A stretch of 64,000 nt of DNA from JAMIFN01 sp964544605 (lineage in GTDB: Bacteria > Pseudomonadota > Gammaproteobacteria > Burkholderiales > Burkholderiaceae_C), in NCBI GenBank assembly GCA_964544605.1, contig CAZJBX010000006.1:25715-89714 (forward strand). The letters are read 5' to 3'. The position numbers and the translations under genes were made by a program. Under the pieces are notes generated by a model, which saw only the letters and a program-made list of their open reading frames with translations, did no database searches and had not been told where the DNA came from. Below are positions 51,325-59,793 of the stretch, one piece after another (within the stretch, counting starts at the first letter, position 1; each line of letters begins with the position of its first letter).

Positions 51325-51816
51325 TGCTATCATCGCCCGCAATTCGATCCAGAAGCTGCGTCACAGCAGCACCTCCTGTCTCTCTTATTCACACCATGCA
51401 GCATTTGACAAGTTTGAACAAACTGACAAAACAGACCAGCAGCCCAGCCCATGCGGCCCGCTCCTCTGCTTTACCTGCTTTTGTGCTTAAAAACTTGCCG
51501 CAAACCCTGGGGTTGACTACAATTCTGCCCCCCCCCCCCTTTCCAGCACAGCAGTAAACGCTAAGGGCGGCATCATCGGGCCACGCGCTTGGCTCGCATC
51601 CCAAACCAAACCCCTCACCTCCTCTTACTCGCAGCAGCAGTGCGCGCTAGCCTTGGGCTTGCGTGCAGCAGCCGCTTGTCTGCCTTATTTCCAGACTTAT
51701 TGCCAGCCGCACGCTCGGGCAAGGATTTTTCTTGCCTGCGCCATGCCCAATCTGCCAATGGCCAAAGGCATACCGACAAACAAGAGAGAGGTATCACTCA
51801 ACCAAGGAGATCCCTC
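51325..51816 (+). promoter_or_regulatory. Upstream region of the AAA+ operon with C12 tract at the start site
   Basis: 492 bases with no supported gene. TTGCCG at 51495-51500 and TACAAT at 51518-51523 are 17 bases apart. Initiation would fall at about 51528-51532, inside a run of twelve C (51528-51539). Further on there is a small hairpin GGCAAG / CTTGCC at 51718-51736 with a T-rich loop. The leader would be about 285 bases. AAGGAG lies 7 bases before the ATG at 51817. Confidence 0.55.
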
Positions 51817-52764
51817 ATGGCAATAACACCACAAAAAAAGAGTAGCCCAATGGCTACCGCCCCAGCAAAAGGCAGCACAGACCCCAAAAGCAGCGATGCA
51901 GAAGTCAACTACGAGCTGACGGAAGGCCAGTATGAACTCAGCGATGTTATTGCCAACAGCAAAACACTGCTAGAGATTCAATCCCTGATTTCTCTCAAGC
52001 AAAACCACGCCCGAGTCTTTGGCGAAATGGGCTTGTCAGAAACACACAAGCACTCCAACAAATTCATCGTCAACTTCTATGGCGAGCCAGGCACGGGCAA
52101 AACCATCACCGCCCATGCCATCGCCAAAGCCTTCAATAAAAAACTGTTGATCATCGACTACTCTGAGATTGAAAGCAAATATGTAGGCGAAACGCCCAAA
52201 AACATCAAAAAAGTTTTTGAGTTTGCCAAGGGCAATGACTGCATCATCTTCTTTGATGAGGCCGATGCCATCCTCAGCAAGCGCGTCACCAATATGCAAA
52301 GTGCCAATGACACCAGCGTCAACCAAACGCGCTCGGTCATGCTCAACATCCTCAATGACTTTGAGGGCGACCTCATATTTGCCACCAACTTCATATCAAA
52401 CTACGATTCAGCATTCATGAGGAGGATATCCAAGCATGTGTTTTTCGACCTGCCTGACGATACATCACGGGAGAACCTCATTAAAAAATACACCCCCAAG
52501 CAACACATCGACAACTTCAGGCTCGATGAACTCGTTCAAGCCTCTCAAGGCATGAGTGCAGCAGATATTGAGAAAACTATTCTCCTGGCCGCATTCCAAG
52601 CCTCACACCATGATCGCTTGGCCATCCACCATGACGATGTCATGAACCAAATCAAGCAAATCAAAAAAAGCAAGACCGATAACAAACAAGGTCAAGTCAG
52701 CATCACAAGCCAACTCATCTCTGAGTCTGATGTGCCAGATGAAATCAAATCCAAACTAAATTAA
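51817..52764 (+). CDS. AAA+ ATPase of an uncharacterised island
   Basis: 315-residue protein with a single classical AAA domain like those of proteasome-ATPase, FtsH or spastin relatives. Walker A GEPGTGKT near residues 90-97, Walker B IIFFDEADA near 143-151, sensor 1 FATN near 187 and arginine finger region FMRRISK near 201. The N-terminal 60 residues are polar, with no membrane segment or protease domain. The C-terminal tail (about 293-315) holds QLISESDVPDEIKSKL, which recurs in the next protein. Strong ribosome site AAGGAG. It starts a five-gene set with spacings of 10, 36, 1 and 2 bases. Function unknown. Confidence 0.88.
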   Translation: MAITPQKKSSPMATAPAKGSTDPKSSDAEVNYELTEGQYELSDVIANSKTLLEIQSLISLKQNHARVFGEMGLSETHKHSNKFIVNFYGEPGTGKTITAHAIAKAFNKKLLIIDYSEIESKYVGETPKNIKKVFEFAKGNDCIIFFDEADAILSKRVTNMQSANDTSVNQTRSVMLNILNDFEGDLIFATNFISNYDSAFMRRISKHVFFDLPDDTSRENLIKKYTPKQHIDNFRLDELVQASQGMSAADIEKTILLAAFQASHHDRLAIHHDDVMNQIKQIKKSKTDNKQGQVSITSQLISESDVPDEIKSKLN

Positions 52765-52774
52765 AGGAAGAAAC

Positions 52775-53137
52775 ATGATACCTATCATTGCAGCACTAGC
52801 AATTGGCGCCATCGCTGGCGCAGTCATCGTCTCATTTTGGGACGAGATCAAGCAGGCATTAAAATCCGCCATCACCAAAGTCAAAGAACATCTCCGCAAG
52901 CTCAGCCATGCCGCTATTGTGGGATTCACAACCTACCTCAAGACACGCAATATCATTAGCGCAGTCACATCCGCTTTCAAATTTTATTCCAAAGACAAAG
53001 CTGGCCAATACCATGAAACAACGGTCACCAAACAGATTTCGGAAAGTGAATTACCAGAGGCCATTCGCCGGAAAGTAGATCAAAACCGAGGTCAAGAAGT
53101 CGACATTTCAAAAGAACTCGAACTCGAATTGAGTTAA
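52775..53137 (+). CDS. Small membrane-anchored protein, unknown
   Basis: 120 residues, not recognised. Residues 3-21 form one hydrophobic segment (IIAALAIGAIAGAVIVSF), followed by a basic amphipathic helical region (to about 65) and a polar tail. Residues about 83-100 read VTKQISESELPEAIRRKV, matching the end of the AAA+ protein. The last residues (DISKELELELS) are acidic. The layout suggests a membrane anchor or adaptor for the ATPase. GGAAGAA lies just before the ATG, 10 bases after the ATPase stop. Confidence 0.78.
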   Translation: MIPIIAALAIGAIAGAVIVSFWDEIKQALKSAITKVKEHLRKLSHAAIVGFTTYLKTRNIISAVTSAFKFYSKDKAGQYHETTVTKQISESELPEAIRRKVDQNRGQEVDISKELELELS

Positions 53138-53173
53138 ATTTAATTTAAATTCTACATATCAAGAAAGAACATC

Positions 53174-53608
53174 ATGGACAGCAAAGACAACGACCAACAA
53201 CGAAAAAACTCAAATCCATTTTTTCTAGAGGTACTCAATGCAATCGCAACCGGACTGAACAATGCTCTGGTTGAAACAGTGAAAAAAGGCGATGAAATGA
53301 TCAACAAGAGCAATGAGCAAATCAGCATTGAAGACTATCTTCATGATCGAGACAAAGACCTTGAGCCAGAAATCAAAAAACAGGAATCAAGCCTAAAAGC
53401 CAAATACCTTGGCGGAGAGATAACAATCAACTTAGACGGAGAAAATTCATTTCATTCCGAGGTGTCTCTTTACTTCAAGCATCAGGATGGAGCAATTTCC
53501 AAGAAAGAAATAAAAACCAAGATCTTGCCCCTAGATTGGATTTTTACACCAGAAGATCAGCAAAAAATTATAGCGCAAAAAACCCTCAAATACGATCATT
53601 CACTGTAA
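53174..53608 (+). CDS. Soluble protein of the AAA+ island, unknown
   Basis: 144 residues, not recognised. There is no signal peptide or membrane segment. The N-terminal 75 residues look helical and charged. The C-terminal part alternates as beta strands (GEITINLDG, SEVSLYFKHQ, EIKTKILPLDWIF). A weak AAAGAA precedes the ATG. Codons are AT-rich compared with flanking chromosomal genes. It ends one base before the next start. Confidence 0.72.
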   Translation: MDSKDNDQQRKNSNPFFLEVLNAIATGLNNALVETVKKGDEMINKSNEQISIEDYLHDRDKDLEPEIKKQESSLKAKYLGGEITINLDGENSFHSEVSLYFKHQDGAISKKEIKTKILPLDWIFTPEDQQKIIAQKTLKYDHSL

Positions 53609-53609
53609 C

Positions 53610-54245
53610 ATGTGGACCTTTATTTTTACAATGATCATTCTTTCTGTTGCATGGAACATGAGGGAGAAAATATTTAAATTCGCCGCAATCATGGTAGTGT
53701 GCTACTTTATCTATGAGTCCTTTGTGCAATACCCCTATTTCACATCTGCAACAATTACCCTAATCATATCTTATAACGCCATTAAAAATTCATTATCAGA
53801 AAAAATGGCAAAGAAAAAAGTTGCTGGTGATTTTGAAAAATACATGTCAGGAGAGATCACAGGCTTTGCAATAGAAAAATTCAAAGGCTATAGCAGAAAT
53901 GAAAAATCAGAATTCATAAAACTCTTATCGAATGAAGGCAGCCAAGCAGACCTGATAGAAAGATTATTTATGATTGAATTCTTGAATTTCTCAAAGACAA
54001 AGAAAGACCAGCACAACAACTATATCTTCCCAGCCAAAGAGTATAAATCAAAGCTGTCCGACATTTTCAATAACAATCAACCAAATACAGAAAGAATAAA
54101 AAATATACTATCCCAAAGTCATGACAACGAAAGATTACTCCTTGAGGAAATTAAATTCCACTCCAAAGAGGAGGGGAAAGATATACATCTTATCAAATTG
54201 CGTAGCTGCGCCACAAATTCCTCAAACACCATAAGCCTAGACTAA
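53610..54245 (+). CDS. Membrane protein of the AAA+ island, unknown
   Basis: 211 residues, not recognised. Two to three hydrophobic segments fall within the first 65 residues (FIFTMIILSVAW; FAAIMVVCYFIYESF; FTSATITLIISY). They are followed by a Lys/Glu-rich helical domain of about 145 residues, probably cytoplasmic. By eye its coding sequence is about one-third GC, the lowest in the window, with many AAA/AAT/ATA codons, a strong sign of transfer. Tight coupling with the genes before (1 base) and after (2 bases) supports one operon. Confidence 0.75.
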   Translation: MWTFIFTMIILSVAWNMREKIFKFAAIMVVCYFIYESFVQYPYFTSATITLIISYNAIKNSLSEKMAKKKVAGDFEKYMSGEITGFAIEKFKGYSRNEKSEFIKLLSNEGSQADLIERLFMIEFLNFSKTKKDQHNNYIFPAKEYKSKLSDIFNNNQPNTERIKNILSQSHDNERLLLEEIKFHSKEEGKDIHLIKLRSCATNSSNTISLD

Positions 54246-54247
54246 AA

Positions 54248-54532
54248 ATGCCTGATTCACCCAACTTCCCTTGCTCGCAGTGTGGTCGATGCTGCGAGCA
54301 AGTGGGCGGAACACCTCAAGGGGCGCTGCTGGATCGAGGCGATGGCATCTGCCAACACTATGAACCCGACACACGGGCTTGTAAGATATATGACACTCGC
54401 CCAGATATTTGTAGGGTAGATCTGCAATACAAGCTCAATTACTCAAACAAATACTCGTGGGCTGAATTCATTAGCATCAATAAAAAAGCATGTGAGCAGC
54501 TCCAGAGTTTTGAACAGAATACTGTGAGGTAA
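54248..54532 (+). CDS. YkgJ-type cysteine cluster protein
   Basis: 94-residue protein of the YkgJ (zinc/iron-chelating) family. Metal-binding pattern: CSQCGRCC at residues 9-16, then GICQHY, ACKIYDTRPDICR. The family is widespread, with roles mostly unproven. It starts 2 bases after the membrane protein stop and is less AT-rich, so it may be either the last gene of the island operon or a chromosomal neighbour. Confidence 0.82.
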   Translation: MPDSPNFPCSQCGRCCEQVGGTPQGALLDRGDGICQHYEPDTRACKIYDTRPDICRVDLQYKLNYSNKYSWAEFISINKKACEQLQSFEQNTVR

Positions 54533-54591
54533 GCCCTGCTCTCCGCAACAAAAAAGCATTCAACACCCCCACTGCCCATGCTGGGCACATG

Positions 54592-54616
54592 AAAAAGGCG
54601 GCCCCAGGGCCGCCTT
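54592..54616 (-). terminator. Terminator of rluB
   Basis: On the minus strand AAGGCGGCC / GGCCGCCTT with a 4-base loop, followed by TTTC after the stem-end T's. It lies 22 bases after the rluB stop. It may also stop transcripts from the island on the other strand. Confidence 0.82.
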
Positions 54617-54637
54617 CTGCTTGACTCACACACCGCA

Positions 54638-56557
54638 TTAACGGCGGTTCAAAAAGCCCAAGCTGGTGCGCAGCGGGTCAATGCCGCCACCTTTGCCTTT
54701 ACCGCCACCGCCGCCGCCCGTTTTGGGGCGCTGGGCGCGGATGATGTCGGGCACTTGGGTGTTGCTAGAGAAGACCTTTTTGCGTGAGGCTTTGGACTCG
54801 TAGGGGCTTTCATGGCTGACCCCGCGTTGGCTGAAGTCGTCATCCCAGTCGTCACGGGGAGCGCGCTGGCTTCTTTGGCCACCGCCGCTGCGCTGGCCTG
54901 GCTGCTGTGGCTGCTGCTGGCCACCGCCCCGGTTGCCAAAGTTGCGCGGGCCTTTGTTGTAGCCGCCGCCTGAGCCAAATGCGCCAGGCGCGGCTTTGTT
55001 TTGGCCGCCGCGTTTGCGCCCATAAGGGGTGCGGCGCAGGCGGCTTTCGCCCTCGTATTCAGGCGCGTTTTGTGGGCCTTCGTCTGGCCCGCCTTCAAAG
55101 CTGGCATCGGGCGGCAGCTCTTTCGGGTGGGTGGCCGAGCGGCGCAGGCCACGGGCTTTGGCTTGCTCGCGTTTGGGGTCAATGCGGTTGAAGTGCTGGT
55201 TGCGCGTGTCGATGATTTCCATGCCAGCGGCTTCCATCAGGGCCTTCACTTCGTTCTGGCCCAGCTCCATATAGAAACCACGGCGCAGGCCACGAGGCAG
55301 GCTGATGTCGCCATAGCGGATGCGGATGAGGCGGCTGACGGCATGGCCTTGGCTCTCAAACATGCGGCGCACCTCGCGGTTGCGGCCCTCGCCAATGGTG
55401 ACGCGATACCACTGGTTTGCGCCCTCACCGCCGCCATGGATGACGCTGCCAAACTGCGCGGGGCCGTCGTCCAGCTCGACGCCTGAGAGCAGTTGCTGGC
55501 GCGATTCCTCAGAGAGCACGCCCAGAATGCGGGCGGCGTATTCGCGCTCCAGGCCAAAGCTGGGGTGCATCATGCGGTTGGCCAGCTCGCCTGAGCTGGT
55601 GAACAGCAGCAGGCCCTCGGTGTTGAGGTCAAGGCGGCCCACAGACATCCATTTGCCTTGCTGCAAGCGCGGCAGGCGGCGGAATACGGTGGGGCGGTTT
55701 TGCGGGTCGTCATGCGTGACCACTTCGCCCGCAGGCTTGTGATAGACCAGTACGCGGGGCATGGGCGGCGCAATATTCAAGCGCAGCAGCTTGCCTTTGA
55801 TGCGCACTTTGTCGCCCCACTGGATGCGCTGGCCCACATGGGCGGCTTGGTTGTTCACGGTGATGCCGCCTTCGGCAATCAGGCGCTCCATCTCAAGGCG
55901 AGAACCCAAACCCGCTTGCGCCAGCACTTTGTGCAGCTTGGGCAGCTCAGGCTGGGGCGGCAGCACACGCTTGGGGAAGCCCGGCGCATCGGCGGCTTCT
56001 TCTTGATCGAGTGCGCCGGCCAAAATGTCTTCAAAACCGAGGTTTTCCACCGGCTCATCGCTGATGGGAATGAGCTTGCCACGATTGGGGCGGTCTTGGC
56101 GGCGGTTTTTGTTTGCGGCCACGGGCGGCTCATCGGCGCTGGCTGCATTCGCTTCGGCGGTTGCGGCGGTTTCAGCGGCGGGCGCTTCAATGGCGGCTTC
56201 TTCTGCAGTGGCTTCTGCGGCCACAGGCTCAGCCGTTGGCACCAAGGCTTCGGGCGCAGCCGCTTCAATGGCGGCCTCAACTGCGGCTTGAAGGGCCGCT
56301 TCAATTTCGGCCTCCATGCTGGGCGTGAAGTCGGTTTCTGCGGCTTCTGCGGTTTCTTCTACAGGCGCTTCGGCGCTGGTTTTTTTCGCCGCTGCTTTTT
56401 TCGCAGGCGCTTTTTTCGCTGCGGCTTTCTTGGCAGCCGCCTTTTTAGCGGGGGCTTTTTTGGCCGCCGCTTTTTTGGCTGGTGTTGGGTTCACGGCCTC
56501 GGCCCCTTCTGGGCTGGGCACGGCATCCTCAGGGGTGCTGGTGGTTTCATTCGTCAT
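54638..56557 (-). CDS. rluB: 23S rRNA pseudouridine synthase RluB with long tails
   Basis: 639 residues, about twice the catalytic core. The core has an S4 RNA-binding domain (about 205-260, LHKVLAQAGLGSRLEMERLI) and the RsuA/RluB catalytic domain with GRLDLNTEGLLLFT near residue 307, the Asp being the nucleophile. It forms pseudouridine 2605 (E. coli numbering) in 23S rRNA. The N-terminus is histone-H1-like, with PAKKAAAKK-type repeats (about 26-58) and an Ala/Glu-rich acidic stretch. The C-terminus is Gly/Arg/Gln-rich. Such tails occur in betaproteobacterial RluB and may bind RNA. Confidence 0.93.
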   Translation of the reverse strand: MTNETTSTPEDAVPSPEGAEAVNPTPAKKAAAKKAPAKKAAAKKAAAKKAPAKKAAAKKTSAEAPVEETAEAAETDFTPSMEAEIEAALQAAVEAAIEAAAPEALVPTAEPVAAEATAEEAAIEAPAAETAATAEANAASADEPPVAANKNRRQDRPNRGKLIPISDEPVENLGFEDILAGALDQEEAADAPGFPKRVLPPQPELPKLHKVLAQAGLGSRLEMERLIAEGGITVNNQAAHVGQRIQWGDKVRIKGKLLRLNIAPPMPRVLVYHKPAGEVVTHDDPQNRPTVFRRLPRLQQGKWMSVGRLDLNTEGLLLFTSSGELANRMMHPSFGLEREYAARILGVLSEESRQQLLSGVELDDGPAQFGSVIHGGGEGANQWYRVTIGEGRNREVRRMFESQGHAVSRLIRIRYGDISLPRGLRRGFYMELGQNEVKALMEAAGMEIIDTRNQHFNRIDPKREQAKARGLRRSATHPKELPPDASFEGGPDEGPQNAPEYEGESRLRRTPYGRKRGGQNKAAPGAFGSGGGYNKGPRNFGNRGGGQQQPQQPGQRSGGGQRSQRAPRDDWDDDFSQRGVSHESPYESKASRKKVFSSNTQVPDIIRAQRPKTGGGGGGKGKGGGIDPLRTSLGFLNRR

Positions 56558-56617
56558 GGTGTTTCACCTTTAAAAATCTTTGCTTCGCTGCGGCGTGGTC
56601 AGGGCCAAAGGGCCGCT

Positions 56618-57433
56618 TCAAGCTTGTGGATCTGGGCGGCTGGCGCTGGGCGCAGCATCGCCCGCATCTGGGTGGGCATCGGCCGTGCCCAGCTCAGGGG
56701 CTTGGCTTGGCGTTTCGGTTTCGGCCTCTACTGCGGCCTCAGTTGCTGTTTCAGTTGCTGCTTCAATTTCTGCTTCAGCAGGCGCAAATAAATCAGGGGT
56801 CTGGCCATCCACCGTGTCCTGCCCTGCGAGCACCGCTTGCAGCTCTTGGCTGGCACCGGCTTGGGCGGCCATGTGTTGCAGGCGCTCCAGCGCCTCTCCG
56901 TCGGGGCTGTGCAGCTCGGGCAAATCGCTCAAGCTGTTCAGGCCCAAATCATCTAAAAACTGCTTGGTGGTGGCAAACAGGGCGGGGCGGCCCACCGTGT
57001 CGCGGTGGCCTATGACTTCAATCCAGCCACGGTCTTTGAGCTGGTCAATGATTTGGCTGCTCACGGCCACACCACGGATGTCCTCCATATCGCCACGGGT
57101 GCAGGGCTGGCGCCAGGCGATGATGGCCAAGGTCTCCAGCGCCGCACGGCTGTAGCGCTGGGGCTTCTCAGGGTGCAGGCGTTCTAAAAAGGCATGCACA
57201 TCGGGGCGGGTTTGAAAGCGCCAGCCGCTGGCCACGGCCACCAGCTCCAAACCTTTGTGTGGCCCCCATTCGGCTTGAATGGCTGCCAGCGTGGCCTCCA
57301 GCTCAGGGCGCGCCATGCCGCCATCGAACAAGTCCAGCATGGCCTTGAGCGGCAGCGGCGTTTGGGCGCACAGCAATGCGGCTTCGAGCACGCGCTGGGC
57401 GGCTTGGGAGGGAGCGTCCGTTTCAGGCGGCAT
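56618..57433 (-). CDS. scpB: Segregation and condensation protein B
   Basis: Kleisin-associated winged-helix protein of the Smc-ScpAB condensin. From the ATG at 57433 it has 271 residues. The core VLEAALLCAQTPLPLKAML and the typical SRAALETLAIIAWRQPCTR, with GRPALFATTKQFLDDLGL, are clear. The C-terminal 80 residues are an Ala/Glu-rich tail. Other in-frame ATGs (57460, 57463, 57523) are possible; none has a ribosome site. It lies 60 bases before rluB, the common scpB-rluB pair. The 289 bases upstream (57434-57722) hold only a TATAAT on the minus strand at 57711-57716. Confidence 0.9.
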   Translation of the reverse strand: MPPETDAPSQAAQRVLEAALLCAQTPLPLKAMLDLFDGGMARPELEATLAAIQAEWGPHKGLELVAVASGWRFQTRPDVHAFLERLHPEKPQRYSRAALETLAIIAWRQPCTRGDMEDIRGVAVSSQIIDQLKDRGWIEVIGHRDTVGRPALFATTKQFLDDLGLNSLSDLPELHSPDGEALERLQHMAAQAGASQELQAVLAGQDTVDGQTPDLFAPAEAEIEAATETATEAAVEAETETPSQAPELGTADAHPDAGDAAPSASRPDPQA

Positions 57434-57722
57434 AGGCAAAAAAGGGCCAAACAAAACCATCATTTGCGTCGCCCAAGACACAAAACGGGCGAGGCAGTAG
57501 GCACACGGCAAGGGGTGTGCCACAAGGCGATTGGCTACGAAAAATCAGGGGGTTTGTTGTATTTCAGGGCAAGAGCCGAACGGGGGTTGTGCCCAATGCG
57601 CGCTTGGTCGCACTGCGGTGGCCCAGGCATGAACTCAGGCGGCCAACCCCGGCGCTGGGTGGGGCAGGTGCAAGCACCAGTAGCCAAGTGGCAGCGCCAT
57701 CAAAAAAGCGATTATACGGCTT

Positions 57723-58769
57723 TCAGTCTTGCTCTGCTTGGCCCGCTTCACCCGCCTCGCCTTCCAGCCAAGTCAGGCCCGCCGCCGCAATCGCCGCCAG
57801 CATATCGGCTGGCACGGGGGCATGGCAGTCCACCATTTGTCCCGCCACAATCGGGTGCTCAAAGCGCAATTGCCAAGCGTGCAGGGCTTGGCGCGGCATA
57901 CCAAACAAGGGGCGGCCCCCATACACCGCATCGCCCACCAAGGGGTGGTGAATGTGCGCCGCATGGACCCGAATTTGGTGCGTGCGCCCTGTGTGCAGTT
58001 TGCAGTGCAGCAAGGTGGCATCGTCATTGCCATCGAGCCAATAAAAACTGGTGTGGGCGGGCTTGCCGTGCTCGCCGCGCTCCAAATCCACCACCGCCAT
58101 GCGAATGCGGTTGTCCACATCGCGGCCAATGGCCGCTTCCACCTCACGGTCGCCGCCTTCATCGCCCCAATAACCGTGGGCCAGCGCCAAATACTCGCGC
58201 TCGACCTCACGGGCGGCAATTTGTGCAATCAATTTGTCCATTGCTGCACGGGTGCGTGCCAGCACCATCAAGCCACTGGTGTCTTTGTCTAGCCTGTGCA
58301 CGATGCCCGCACGGGGCAGGCCAGCGGCCTTTTCATCCAAAGCCAGCAGGCCATTGAGCAAAGTGCCCGACCAATTGCCCGCCGCAGGGTGTACCACCAT
58401 GCCCGCAGCCTTGTGCACCACGCGGATGTGCTCATCCACATACACCGTCTCAATCGGCAAGTCTTCGGGCAAAAAAGCCTGTGCTTGGGCGCTGGGCCGC
58501 AGCTCAAAATGCCAAGCATCGCCCAGCTTCACCTTGTAAGACGCTTTGCTGGCCACTTGGCCATTGATTTGCGCTGCGCCCTGCTCCATCAACTGCTGCA
58601 CAAAGCCACGGCTGAGTTCAGGCGCAATTTGCACCAAAAACTTATCGAGCCGCAGGCCGTGCTGGGCCAAGCTCACTTGGCCGCTGCGCAGCTCAATTTC
58701 GGCGCGGGCGGCGGTTTCTATTTCATCGGTGAGGGCGGGCAGGTCGCTGGCTATAATCTTTTGCATCAT
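57723..58769 (-). CDS. rluD: 23S rRNA pseudouridine synthase RluD
   Basis: 348-residue RluA-family enzyme that modifies positions 1911/1915/1917 of 23S rRNA. S4 domain near residues 40-95 (LRLDKFLVQIAPELSRGFVQ), catalytic motif GIVHRLDKDTSGLMVLA near 158-174 and LHTGRTHQIRVHAAHIHHP near 245. The start is one of two adjacent ATGs (58769, 58766) rather than the frame opening at 58847. Divergent from bamD, the typical bamD-rluD arrangement. Confidence 0.94.
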   Translation of the reverse strand: MMQKIIASDLPALTDEIETAARAEIELRSGQVSLAQHGLRLDKFLVQIAPELSRGFVQQLMEQGAAQINGQVASKASYKVKLGDAWHFELRPSAQAQAFLPEDLPIETVYVDEHIRVVHKAAGMVVHPAAGNWSGTLLNGLLALDEKAAGLPRAGIVHRLDKDTSGLMVLARTRAAMDKLIAQIAAREVEREYLALAHGYWGDEGGDREVEAAIGRDVDNRIRMAVVDLERGEHGKPAHTSFYWLDGNDDATLLHCKLHTGRTHQIRVHAAHIHHPLVGDAVYGGRPLFGMPRQALHAWQLRFEHPIVAGQMVDCHAPVPADMLAAIAAAGLTWLEGEAGEAGQAEQD

Positions 58770-58775
58770 TTTCTG

Positions 58776-58813
58776 GCAGCGCCCCAACAGCAATTTGTGC
58801 GGCGCTTTTTTGT
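58776..58813 (+). other. Terminator-like hairpin in the bamD leader
   Basis: AGCGCC / GGCGCT with a 17-base loop followed by six T, between a TATAAT at 58752-58757 and the bamD start. It could attenuate bamD transcripts or simply be fortuitous. Confidence 0.4.
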
Positions 58814-58858
58814 CTAAAGCGCCCGGCCTGATGGCCGCTGTGCGCAAAGGTTTGACTC

Positions 58859-59698
58859 ATGTCGGCAGCATTATCTACGCAGCGCAAAGCAAAATCACAA
58901 TGGCAGACAACGGCTTTGGCCATCGGCTTGGGCCTGAGCTTGGCTTTAAGCGCTGGTTGCGCTGGCAAAGGCTATAAAAAAATCGGCCCCAATTCCACCA
59001 CGGAAGACATCCACGCCGAAGCCCGCGACGAAAGCAATATCCGCTCTTGGAGCACCGCCATCCCGCTGTGGGAAATGCTCGAAAGCAAGGCCGCTGGCAC
59101 ACCGCTGGCGCAGCAAGCCCAGCTTGAAAAAGCCTACGCCTATTACAAGAACGGCGATGCCGCCAGCGCCTTGGCCACCATTGAGCGCTTCCAAAAGCTG
59201 CACCCCACCAGCCCCGCCATGGACTACGCCCTCTACTTGAAGGGCATCATCAACTTCAACGACGACCTCGGCCTGCTGGGTTTCTTAACGCCGCAAGACC
59301 TCTCTGAGCGCGACCAAAACGCCGCCAAGCTCTCGCTGCAAGCCTTTCAAGACTTGGTGCAGCGCTTTCCTGAATCGAAATACTCAGAAGACTCGGCCAA
59401 ACGCGCCCAATACATCATCAACAGCTTGGCCCAGTCTGAGGTCAATGTGGCCGCTTACTACTACAAGCGCCGCGCCTATGTGGCCGCCATCAACCGCGCC
59501 CAAATGGCGCTGAAAGACTACCCCCAAACCCCTGCCCAAGAGTCTGCCCTCTACTACCTCATCAAAAGCTATGAGGCCCTGAAAATGGACAGCCTGGCCG
59601 AAGACACCCGCCGTGTTTACGCCGCCAGCTACCCCCAGGGGCAAATGCTGAAATACGGCCCCGGCGGCATCGACAAACCTTGGTGGCGCATCTGGTAA
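58859..59698 (+). CDS. bamD: Outer-membrane assembly lipoprotein BamD (ComL)
   Basis: 279-residue lipoprotein of the BAM complex that inserts beta-barrel proteins. A signal peptide ends with the lipobox SAGC (Cys34). TPR-like repeats follow: YAYYKNGDAASALATIERF and the conserved PTSPAMDYALYLKGI, then RFPESKYSEDSAKRAQYI and YYYKRRAYVAAINRAQ. Length matches the family. Ends before a strong terminator. Confidence 0.95.
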   Translation: MSAALSTQRKAKSQWQTTALAIGLGLSLALSAGCAGKGYKKIGPNSTTEDIHAEARDESNIRSWSTAIPLWEMLESKAAGTPLAQQAQLEKAYAYYKNGDAASALATIERFQKLHPTSPAMDYALYLKGIINFNDDLGLLGFLTPQDLSERDQNAAKLSLQAFQDLVQRFPESKYSEDSAKRAQYIINSLAQSEVNVAAYYYKRRAYVAAINRAQMALKDYPQTPAQESALYYLIKSYEALKMDSLAEDTRRVYAASYPQGQMLKYGPGGIDKPWWRIW

Positions 59699-59747
59699 GC
59701 CCCAATCTGCAACGGCCACTGGCCCGCGTCAGCGCCCCCCTGCCCAC

Positions 59748-59783
59748 AAGCGTTGGTTCCTCAGTTCCAACGCTTTCTTTTTA
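59748..59783 (+). terminator. Terminator after bamD
   Basis: 9-bp stem AAGCGTTGG / CCAACGCTT with a 10-base loop and TCTTTTT, 50 bases after the stop. Confidence 0.9.
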
Positions 59784-59793
59784 AGGCCCGCCC

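Noticed and set aside
53600..54245. Toxin-antitoxin pair
   Set aside because: Membrane protein and neighbours are too large and lack recognisable toxin or antitoxin motifs.
51817..54532. Prophage or integrative element
   Set aside because: No integrase, transposase, structural phage gene or flanking direct repeat seen; only composition suggests transfer.
57194..58357. 387-residue plus-strand frame across scpB and rluD
   Set aside because: Antisense to two well-supported genes; no recognisable domain.
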